A stretch of DNA of 64,000 nt from Schistocerca nitens. Its lineage: Eukaryota > Arthropoda > Insecta > Orthoptera > Acrididae. Positions within the stretch are counted from its first letter, which is position 1, and each line of letters starts with the position of its first letter. The notes beneath the pieces are model-generated. The model saw nothing but the letters and a program-made list of their open reading frames with translations, was not told the DNA's origin and searched no databases. The translations under genes were made by a program, and so were the position numbers. The stretch covers positions 735,985,450-736,049,449 of the forward strand of contig NC_064615.1 in the NCBI RefSeq assembly GCF_023898315.1. The letters are read 5' to 3'. Below, in pieces: positions 55,540 to 64,000 of the stretch.

Positions 55540-58247
55540 TTGTCAACTGTCGAAGCTGCATTGGTAAAGTACCAGAACTTCAAGCGCTGATAGAAAGCAG
55601 CGAAGCTGAAATCGTTATAGGTACGGAAAGCTGGCTGAAGCCAGAGATAAATTCTGCCTAAATTTTGACTAAGGTACAGACAGTGTTTAGAAAGGATAGA
55701 TTGCATGCAACTGGTGGTGGCGTGTTTGTCGCTGTTAGTAGTAGTTTATCCTGTAGTGAAATAGAAGTGGATAGTTCCTGTGAATTATTATGGGTAGAGG
55801 TTACACTCAACAACCGAGCTAGGTTAATAATTGGCTCCTTTTACCGACCTCCCGACTCAGCAGCATTAGTGGCAGAACAACTGAGAGAAAATTTGGAATA
55901 CATTTCACATAAATTTTCTCAGCATGTTATAGTCTTAGGTGGAGATTTCAATTTACCAGATATAGACTGGGACACTCAGATGTTTAGGACGGGTGGTAGG
56001 GACAGAGCATCGAGTGACATTATACTGAGTGCACTATCCGAAAATTACCTCGAGCAATTAAACAGAGAACTGACTCGTGGAGATAACATCTTGGACCTAC
56101 TGATATCAAACTGACCTGAACTTTTCAACTCTGTAAGTGCAGAACAGGAAATCAGTGATCATAAGGCCGTTGCAGCATCCCTGAAGATGGAAGTTAATAG
56201 GAATATAAAAAAAGGGAGAAAGGTTTATCTGTTTAGCAAGAGTAATAGAAGGCAGATTCAGACTACATCACAGATCAAAACAAGAATTTCTGTTCCGACA
56301 CTGACAATGCTGAGTGTTTATGGAAAAAGTTCAAGGCAATTGTAAAATGCATTATAGACAGGTACGTGCCGAGTAAAACTGTGAGCGATGGGAAAAACCC
56401 ACCATGGTTCAACAACAAAGTTAGGAAACTACTGTGAAAGCAAAGAGAGCTTCACTGCAAGTTTAAATGCAGCCAGAACCTCTCAGACAAACAGAAGCTA
56501 AACAATGTCAAAGTTAGCGTAAGGAGGGCTATGCATGAAGCGTTCACTGAATTCAAAAGTAAAATTCTATGTACTGACTTGACAGAAAATCCTAGGAAGT
56601 TCTGGTCTTACATTAAATCAGTAAGTGGCTCGAAACAGCATATCCAGTCACTCCGAGATGATGATGGCATTGAAACAGAGGATGACACGCGTAAAGCTGA
56701 AATACTAAACACCTTTTTCCAAAGCTGTTTCACAGAGGAAGACCGCACTGCAGTTTTTTCTCTAAATCCTCGCACAAACAAAAAAAATGGCTGACATCGA
56801 AATAAGTGTCCAAGGAATAGAAAAGCAACTGGAATCACTCAACAGAGTAAAGTCCACTGGACCTGACGGGATACCAATTCGATTCTACACAGAGTACGCG
56901 AAAGAACTTGCCCCCCTTCTAACAGCCGTGTACTGCAAGTCTCTAGAGGAATGGAAGGTTCCAAATGATTGGAAAAGAGCACAGGTAGTCCCAGTCTTCA
57001 AGAAGGGTCGTCGAGCAGATGCGCAAAACTATAGACCTGTATCTCTGACGTCGATCTGTTGTAGAATTTTAGAACATGTTTTTTGCTCGCGTATCATGTC
57101 GTTTCTGGAAACCCAGAATCTACTCTGTAGGAATCAACATGGATTCTGGAAACAGCGATTGTGTGAGACCCAACTCGCTTTATTTGTTCATGAGACCCAG
57201 AAAATATTAGATACAGACTCCCAGGTAGATGCTATTTTCCTTGACTTCCGAAAGGCATTCGATACAGTTCCACACTGTCGCCTGATAAACAAAGTAAGAG
57301 CCTACAGAATATCAGACCAGCTGTGTGGCTGGATTGAAGAGTTTTTAGTAAACAGAACACAGCATGTTGTTCTCAATGGAGAGACATCTACAGACGTTAA
57401 AGTAATCTCGGGCGTGCCACATGGGAGTGTTATGGGACCATTGCTTTTCACAATATATATAAATGACCTAGTAAATAGTGTCGCAAGTTCCATGCGGCTT
57501 TTCGCAGATGATGCTGTAGTATACAGAGAGGTTGCAGCATTAGAAAATGGTAGCGAAATGCAGGAAGATCTGCAGCGGATAGGCACTTGGTGCAGGGAGT
57601 GGCAACTGACCCTTAACATAGACAAATGTAATGTATTGCGAATACATAGAAAGAAGGATCCCTTATTGTATGATTATATGATAGCGGAACAAACACTGGT
57701 AGCAGTTACTTCTGTAAAATATCTGGGAGTATGCGTGCGGAATGATTTGAAGTAGAATGATCATATAAAATTAATTGTTGGTAAGGCAGGTACCAGGTTG
57801 AGATTCATTGGGAGATTCCTTAGAAAATGTAGTCCGTCAACAAAGGAGGTGGCTTACAAAACACTCGTTTGACCTATACTTGAGTGTTGCTCATCAGTGT
57901 GGGATCCATACCAGGTCGGGTTGGCAGAGGGGATGGAGAGGATCCAAGGAGGAGTGGCACATTTCATCACAGGGTTATTTGGTAACCGTGATAGCGTTAT
58001 GGAGATGTTTAGCAAACTCAAGTGGCAGACTCTGCAAGAGAGATGCTCTGCATCGCGGTGTAGCTTGCTCGCCAGGTTTCGAGAGGGTGCATTTCTGGAT
58101 GAGGTATCGAATATATTGCTTCCCCCTACTTATACCTCCCAAGGAGATCACGAATGTAAAATTAGAGAGATTCGAGTGCGCACGGAGGCTTTCCGACAGT
58201 CGTTCTTCCCGCAAACCATACGCGAGTGGAACAGAAAAGGGAGGTAA
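55540..58247 (+). pseudogene. LINE ORF2: endonuclease and reverse transcriptase
   Basis: Endonuclease: IVNCRSCIGKVPELQ (55540), VIGTESWLKPEI (55615), GSFYRPPDSAAL (55835), VLGGDFNLPDIDWD (55933), LDLLISN (56093), ISDHKAV (56153). RT: SLNRVKSTGPDGIPIRFY (56838), AQNYRPVSLTSICCRILE (57026), IFLDFRKAFDTVPH (57235), SGVPHGSVMGPLLFTIYIND (57409-57468), RLFADDAVVY (57498). The tail PQTIREWNRKGR ends at 58247. Frameshifts lie between 56115 and 56790, and in-frame stops are at 57753-57755 and near 57870. It is more decayed than the LINE at 44740. Confidence 0.85.
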
Positions 58248-58335
58248 TGACAGTGGCACGTTAAGTGCCCTCCGCCACACACTGTTGGGTGGCTTGTGGA
58301 GTATAAATGTAGATGTAGATGTAGATTAGATACAG

Positions 58336-58783
58336 ACATCTTTTTTGTGCTCTCACCAAAAATAATAGGTGTCAAACACAACTGTAATCATTAGCAAGAT
58401 ACTGATGATTATAGTTGTGTTTGAGGCAGATTCAGAGAGGACAACGCACCTGTTAAAAATTAATGGCTCATTAGAATTTCAGACTTTTTATTTTGATTTT
58501 AATAAGATTGCTTGTAAATAATTACAGTGGGCAGTAACAAGGACAGCAAAGCAGTTGAGTGCAAAATCATTAAGTCGGTAGTATGTCTGTGTTTGAGGTG
58601 GTTGTGGTATCATACAAACAGCCTGCATGAACTAATTAGCAATGTGGCATCTGTGTACCCAAATAACTGGACACTAACATCTTACTGATACAAATTATAA
58701 TCACTTCCAATTTAGGTTTTATTTAAACAAAAGCATTCTTCCAGTTACTGCAATATTAAGTAGGAATTATTTAATATTTTCAG
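58336..58783. other. spacer, possible intron
   Basis: AT-rich. It ends in TTTAATATTTTCAG (58770-58783), a plausible splice acceptor for the next feature. Confidence 0.4.
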
Positions 58784-59082
58784 CATTCCGCCATGAAAAG
58801 TCTTCCAAGATGCATGGGTTGACTGTACTGAAGTTGTGTACAATAACACAGTATGCAGTCTTTCTCTTTGTGATATGTGAATCAGTTGTAGATTTATCCA
58901 ATTATATACTTCACCTCTTGGAAAAAGTGGGCAGTAAAAGTTACGCAGCAGAGCTCCACATTCACACTGGCACCACTCTGCTTCAATTTACATGGTTTTG
59001 CTTCTCAGCAGTACAATATGCCACTATCTTGGTTGCTTATGTTCCCACCAACAGCAGCCTACTTATGCAATGGTCAGTATAA
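58784..59082 (+). CDS. candidate last exon of an insect gustatory-receptor-like gene
   Basis: Open from the acceptor AG at 58782-58783 to a stop at 59080-59082. A hydrophobic segment (TITQYAVFLFVICESVV, TM6-like) leads into a CES-containing motif and DLSNYILHLLEKV. A second hydrophobic segment then ends in TNSSLLMQW. That ending has the exact spacing of the insect gustatory receptor signature TYhhhhhQF, with Asn for Tyr and Trp for Phe. The region between is a few residues shorter than usual. The rest of the gene is not visible; the large LINE lies just upstream. It could be a decayed receptor or chance resemblance. These receptors are plasma-membrane taste channels. Confidence 0.3.
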
Positions 59083-59112
59083 TCTGTTGAGGCTCTTTAT
59101 AGTGTTGATATA

Positions 59113-59747
59113 TGAGGATTGCCCAGAAAGTAATGCACTGCATTTTTCTTCTTCAACAATTCTCTATTGAACATAATGAGAATTACACATAATGTCCATC
59201 CCATTCCATGCGAAACAAGGGCATGTATGCCCTGTCGGTACCAATCCTTGTCCTGGTGGCGGAGCCAGTACTTCACTGTGTGAATCACCTCCTCATCACC
59301 CTCAAAATGTCTCCAATGAAAGGCATCCTGTAATGGCTCAAACAAGCGAATGGAAACATCAGCTCGCTGCAGCATGTTAGGTGGGACAGCCATGAATGGT
59401 CTCCCCAACCACTGCAAATCGTGGAGCTCCACCTACCTGCCTTCTTATGACCCCACCCTGTGACTAACTGTACTTCTGTCAACAGTGGATGCTCCATAGA
59501 CTTTGCACAAGCATTTGTGAATATTCCCCACAGTTTCTTTCTCTGCAATGAGAAATTCAATGACAGTATGTTGCTTGTAACGTACACCATGTACATTCAC
59601 CATTTTGAAACTTTCCTGCAGCTACACTGTGTCAGAAATGATGGAAACTTGGCGCACTCACTCAGGAGGCTTCAATAATACATACGTAACATTGTTTTTG
59701 GATGAGAAAAAAAATGTGGTGCATTATTACTTTCTGGGCAACCCTTG
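59113..59747 (-). mobile_element. mariner-type internal-deletion derivative
   Basis: Inverted ends TGAGGATTGCCCAGAAAGTA and CAAGGGTTGCCCAGAAAGTA (minus strand from 59747) are each next to TA. Only the two ends of a transposase remain. The N-terminal part on the minus strand reads MVNVHGVRYKQHTVIEFL, then ETVGNIHKCLCKVYG and ELHDLQWLGRP. It joins directly to the C-terminal GDEEVIHTVKYWLRHQDKDW and HALVSHGM, all in about 500 bp. The catalytic core is deleted, so it could move only with a transposase supplied elsewhere. Confidence 0.85.
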
Positions 59748-59829
59748 TAATATTCAGCTGCATACTCATGAATAATTAGTCATTTACATTAGCGACAAGT
59801 ATGTTATCCACGTCACAAGATAAGAAATT

Positions 59830-60260
59830 ACAACTTTCAGTTCTTCAAACTCCACACCAAGGTCCACAGTCACCATGCTGTGGGACCTGGTGTTGAAGGC
59901 TGGGGGAAGCAGTTAGCCATGCTTCCCAAAACTCTAGCTGCCACTTGTGCAACCTGTTTAGAGGCCATCTGACCTTGTCTGAATCATAGCACTTAGTGAG
60001 TGCAAACTTATGAATTTTGCTGAGAATCGGAAAAATTGCCAGCACTAATCCCAAGATATTGTATATAACAACAACTACAATCATCCTGTGCAGTAAGTTT
60101 CCCCTCACCTGCAGTACTGGGTGACTTTCCCAAAATCTACCCCTTTTCCTAGACCTCTCCAGTCCTTTTTGTTCATCTCTCTTTCTTTCCCTTCGACCCT
60201 TCTGCCTGAAGAACGAGCCACTGGCTCTTACAGCTTGCCTAATTACAACTCATAAAATAC
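59830..60260 (+). repeat. dispersed repeat with a degraded hammerhead-like motif
   Basis: I recognise the block CCTCTCCAGTCCTTTTT to GAGCCACTGGCTC as part of a common locust repeat. At 60206-60240 it reads CTGAAGA, a helix GAGCC-ACT-GGCTC, TACA where GAAA is expected, then AGCTT. This resembles the end motif of the Penelope-type elements elsewhere in the window. Boundaries are uncertain. Confidence 0.4.
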
Positions 60261-60638
60261 TGTATAGTATCAAATTTGCCAACCCATGCAAGGGACAGTA
60301 TTAAACTTTAACATTTCCATTAGTTTAGCCACTGTTTCCAGTTTATGCTGGCTAAGCAGTGCTTACCTTGCATCCATTGAATACATGCCATTGAGGTGGT
60401 TGATGTCTGCCACAATATATCCAATGTATTGTTGGTTGGGAGTATAAAGTGAAATAAGTTGCAGTAATTTTCTGTTTGAAATTAACTTTTACTTCACTGA
60501 AGAATACCTCCATAGGAGTTTTAAACAGTATTTAAGCTCTAATGTAATTCACAATGACATTGCAACATTCAAAAATATTATACATTTAAATACTGGTGGT
60601 CCTCTTACATTGGACTCAAGCGAAACATACTCTTTGAA

Positions 60639-60642
<4 letters not shown>
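60260..60642. other. spacer, nothing recognised
   Basis: AT-rich, no feature seen. Confidence 0.5.

Positions 60643-60686
<44 letters not shown>
60643..60686 (+). repeat. (CA)n microsatellite
   Basis: About 22 uninterrupted CA repeats. Confidence 0.97.
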
Positions 60687-60691
<5 letters not shown>

Positions 60692-61020
60692 TTTGTGAAT
60701 AAAGTATTCCAAAATAAAACTATATCTTTTACACATCAAATCACATTCCATTCTACAATAAATATTACTAAAAGCACCAAAAATGTAAATCTGGTATAAA
60801 ATAATCACATAGGGAACACAGAACAGCACAGTATAAGACCACACCCTGAATTCTTGTAAGGATATGCTTCTCTGACAAATTACTTGGAACTTTGGAGATT
60901 CTGTGAGCTTATAACTTATCCCAGAATGTGGCAGGAATCACACACAAGACAAATATTGAACAGGTACATGAATTTAAGAATACTGTATGAATTCCTCCTT
61001 AATCTTTTGAAAATAGTCTG

Positions 61021-61177
61021 TTATGGAGGAAGAATACCATGCCAAAAGGCCATCTGTTCCTTGTCTAAACTACTTTCCATATTTAGTTCGACGTTAATGT
61101 CCAGAAATGCTGAATTCTGTTTAGTGAATGCTTCCCATTTTGGTATAAGATGTGATGTTTCATTTGGTGTTGGATCA
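61021..61177 (-). CDS. carboxylesterase, terminal coding exon
   Basis: On the minus strand an acceptor TATTTATTTTTCAG precedes the exon. The protein then reads DPTPNETSHLIPKWEAF and QNSAFLDINVELNMESS, and ends DKEQMAFWHGILPP with stop TAA at 61023-61021. This is the conserved C-terminal pattern of insect type-B carboxylesterases (a NPTP...W.P.T...YLDI..EL.M....ER..FW series). The intron lies just before the (N/D)PTP motif, a usual place. These enzymes hydrolyse ester substrates (hormones, odours, xenobiotics) as alpha/beta hydrolases; the catalytic residues lie in upstream exons. Those must lie beyond 61178 on the right, past or among the LINE debris, and none was found before 64000. The exon is intact. 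Confidence 0.75.
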
Positions 61178-61499
61178 CTGAAAAATAAATATACATGTTT
61201 AGTGCTACAGTTTAATAATATATAATGAAAACTTATTCTCATGAAAATTAAACACTGTGATAAGCATAGCTCTGATTTATATAAAACTCCTAGTTCTGAC
61301 TGAATTCACTGTGAATACTATAAAGAACTGAAATAATTAAGCAAAGCAATTTTGAATATAGCGAAACATGAAACTGGGCAAAACCAAAACAGATAAACAT
61401 ATAAATCACAAATAAAGATTGTTAAGTAAATAAGCCTAAGGACATGACTAACGTTGCTGTATTACTAAAGTAATTGTTTGCGATCAAGCAGCAAGGAAT
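61178..61499. other. probable intron sequence of the carboxylesterase gene
   Basis: AT-rich, non-coding. It begins with the pyrimidine-rich acceptor tract on the minus strand; no further exon was seen. Confidence 0.4.
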
Positions 61500-63920
61500 C
61501 TTCCCATACAGTTACAATTAACAATGAACCTTACACAAAGCTGCTGCTACCCCAACTGAGGAGAAAATCAATGGGATCATGCATAAATTTAGGAGTAAAA
61601 TGTTCACAGGTCTAGACAAGGTCCTGATGTGTATGCTAAAATACTGTATTAGCAGCATAAAAGCACCCCTAATAGATATTATAAGTGAGTCTTTACAATT
61701 TGTTGCCTTCCTGATTATCTAGAGCAAGCAAAGGTTCTTCCCATACTCAAAGTATATGACACAGAAAATGTAAAGAATTACAGACCAGCTTCAGTACTGC
61801 CTTCTTTTTCAAAAATAACAGAAATGTTTATGAAAAACAGATTTATAGTTTATATAAACACATACTTCTGTGTAAAGAAAAACTTGGTATCATATCTGGA
61901 AAAGGAAAGGAAGCTGCTGCAGAAAAATTTACAATAGTCGTTTCAGAAGTCTTGGATTAATGAGAACATGTAACAGGTCTTTTTCTAGATCTCAATAAAG
62001 CATTTGACACAGTTGGAATCCAAATCTTCTATGTAAACTTGAAGCACTGGAAATGAAGGGACTTAAGGTCCTACGTAGCAGGCAGAGTGCAAGGGGTGGA
62101 GATTTTCCAAATTTCCACTGACTTGCAAAATAAAGAGTGTCTTTGGAGGAATGGCTAGTATTCAGAGAAATGACAGGAAAGATCATTTGAAGTAAAAAGT
62201 CCAGTCTGTAAAATGCATACCTTAAGAGCTATGAACAATACTATGAAACAAGTCTCTTCTACTGCTAGCTGTTTACTTTCCGTATTTTGAGAGGTGGAAG
62301 CAATAGATCAAAAAAAGAAAAAATGCCCAGTAAATATGGGCTTTAATATGCATACGTCAAGAACTATACGCACTTATTTGTCTTTGCTAATGAAGCACAT
62401 TTCTTCTACTGAACAAGTGTTCATAGTTCTTAAGGTGTGTGTTTTAGAGCCCAAGTTTACTACACTTTTTCACTTTTAATGACCATTCTTGTCATTTCCC
62501 TGAATACTGACCACTCCTGGGACACTCTGTACAGGGAAACATCTTTCAGAAGCAAAATATTTGTACACTGTAGTCCGTCAAGTGAGTGTTAGGCCCTATA
62601 ATGTTCCTTATTTACACTAATAACATTCCACTGTGAATCACACAGTATGAAACAATGTTATTTGTTGATGACAGAAATATACAATAATTACAGATGGTCA
62701 TCAGAAATGTTAGGAGAAAAGCTGACAAGGTGCTTATGGTCATCTGCAATTGGTCAACAACCCATAAGGTAACACTTAATATAAAAAGACTTGTAACATG
62801 AACTTCTATGTAAGTAAAAAACCTAAAGAAAACAAGGCTTAAAAGTACAAAATGAGACCACAGAGTTTGTGGGTAACACAAATTTTTTAGGTATGTATGT
62901 AGGTCAGCAATTAAAATGGGATGAACACATCTGAGTAACTGGACAAAAAAGTAGCACAGCATGCTACATCGTACAAATATAAAGCACAGTGTATTCGCAC
63001 AGGACTGTATATTTTGTACACAAATATTCTATCATCAGTAATGGTGTAATGCTCTCAGGTGCAAATGTTGAACATATTTAAAATGTGTTCAAGCTGCAAA
63101 AACTGGTCTTCAAAATAATAACTAAGGGTCACAAATGTGGCCACTGCATTGATCTATTTAAAAAATGGAATATTTCATGGTTCCAAGTGACTGTCTTTCA
63201 AATCAAAGTTTTTGTACAAAGAAACATTGAGCAGTAAGTGGTAATCAGTTTCATAAATGATCGCCAAACCAGATTCAGTGGTTACATACATCTGGATATA
63301 AAGATAAAGTCAAGACCTAAACCAGTATTGTTTGTAATGAATAAAATCCACGATGGTTGTAATTTCAAAGTTCCTTTATCCATGATGATGAATCCAAGTA
63401 ACAGCTGTGGATGTCCCACTAAGAATATATTAAACCACTACATATTACCAAGAAGCAAAACAGATAAGAAATAAGTAAATTTACAATGTGTTTTACAGTA
63501 TATTTACTAAAAAACTAGTATTTATTCAGTCAAAGAGTTCATTCAAATTATTATGATTAAACCATCAGGCTGACCAATAACAACATAACCTGTAAGGTTG
63601 GAGTAAACTTGTATCAGAATACGTGTCTAGTTTGTAAATTATACAGTGTAATCTAAAAATGAAGGTGCAGTATCAGAGGAGTCTTGTGATTCACTTCTCT
63701 TGTGTGAATCTGTTCTTTCTGTTCCTTTAAGTTAACCTTATGTAACTGAGAGAGAACCAGAATATATTTGTCTATATCAAGAATATCTCGTATATATCGT
63801 TTTCCTCACGTTTCTTATCTTAGATACCTCATCTATAAATAATGAATGTAAATATAATGATGCCATCCAAGCTGGCTGTGGATGGATGAATAAATAAACA
63901 AATAAAAAATAAAAAAGGAA
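61500..63920 (+). mobile_element. decayed LINE (CR1/Jockey-like) fragment, RT and C-terminus
   Basis: RT motifs appear in shifting frames: FTGLDKVLMCML (61600), VKNYRPASVLPSFSK (61770), a D-LNKAFDT-like block (61985), GPIMFLIYTNNIP (62596), LFVDDRNI (62663). The C-terminal domain has FLGMYVGQQLKWDEHI (62888) and FINDRQTRFSGYIHLDIKIK (63250), ending at a stop at 63472-63474. The 3' end is A-rich with AAATAAA repeats near 63890-63920. If the carboxylesterase gene continues to the right, this LINE sits in its intron, in the opposite orientation. Confidence 0.75.
62206..62449. mobile_element. MITE-like inverted-repeat insertion in the LINE
   Basis: 32-bp arms, CTGTAAAATGCATACCTTAA... at 62206-62237 and its imperfect inverse at 62418-62449 (TGTTCATAGTTCTTAAGGTG...), enclose about 180 bp with no coding signal. 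The insertion falls between RT motifs of the LINE. Similarity between the flanks extends a few bases beyond the arms, so the true ends may be at about 62190 and 62465. Confidence 0.6.
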
Positions 63921-64000
63921 ATTTTGTATCATTCATTGTAATTTTTAAATTACCGATCTAGGGTGCAGTCACCAATGACAACTAATATATGTGCAAAGTT
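63921..64000. other. window end, nothing recognised
   Basis: Short AT-rich tail after the LINE. Confidence 0.5.

Larger units (their letters stand above)
54080..58335 (+). mobile_element. CR1-like LINE, near full length
   Basis: A GC-richer 5' UTR-like stretch (54080-54471) is followed by ORF1, ORF2 and a 3' end GGCTTGTGGAGTATAAATG with (TAGATG)n repeats at 58305-58327. The length of about 4.2 kb fits a complete CR1-group element. No target duplication was found. The 5' border is an estimate from the change in base composition. Confidence 0.85.

Noticed and set aside
62612-62962. Hydrophobic minus-strand frame resembling a membrane protein
   Set aside because: It is the antisense shadow of the LINE RT and C-terminal region read on the plus strand.

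Overview
The window looks like nuclear DNA of a large-genome insect, most likely a grasshopper or locust (Orthoptera, Schistocerca-like). I base this on several recognisable tRNA-derived SINE families, CR1-like LINEs with SGNH-type ORF1, Penelope-like elements and a dense cover of old DNA transposons. There are no operons or bacterial signals. Almost everything I can name is a mobile element or its remains. Only two short stretches look like host exons: a carboxylesterase terminal exon (61021-61177, minus) and a weaker gustatory-receptor-like last exon (58784-59082, plus).

Left part (1-12900): SINEs, then a decayed Tc1/mariner-group transposon (1606-3240, minus) split by a 425-bp piece of a hAT transposase. 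Next is the decayed hAT itself (3258-6102, plus, carrying a SINE), a LINE piece carrying another SINE, a short palindromic Penelope-type end pair (8360-8808), and a DDE transposase scrap (9815-10260).

Middle (12880-33700): a decayed Ty3/Gypsy fossil (plus), a CR1-like LINE fragment, a well-preserved Tc1-like transposon with an uninterrupted 340-aa transposase (22316-23737), a second hAT split by a 1.6-kb insertion, and a second Ty3/Gypsy fossil (minus) with its own nested insertions.

34333-42185 is the most striking structure. It is a 7.85-kb palindromic array of 441-bp repeats, each with one tRNA-like sequence: nine complete units point one way and nine the other. It folds back at about 38100 and is flanked by a 12-bp direct repeat.

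Right part (42590-64000): a decayed Tc1-like element; a CR1-like LINE (44740-52664, 13-bp target duplication) whose ORF2 is split by two head-to-head Penelope-like copies with GIY-YIG endonuclease and hammerhead-like motifs; a near-full-length second LINE (54080-58335); a mariner deletion derivative; the two host-like exons; and a last LINE fragment with a MITE-like inverted repeat. The nesting gives a relative order: LINE before Penelope pair; Tc1/mariner-group element before hAT piece; hAT before SINE.
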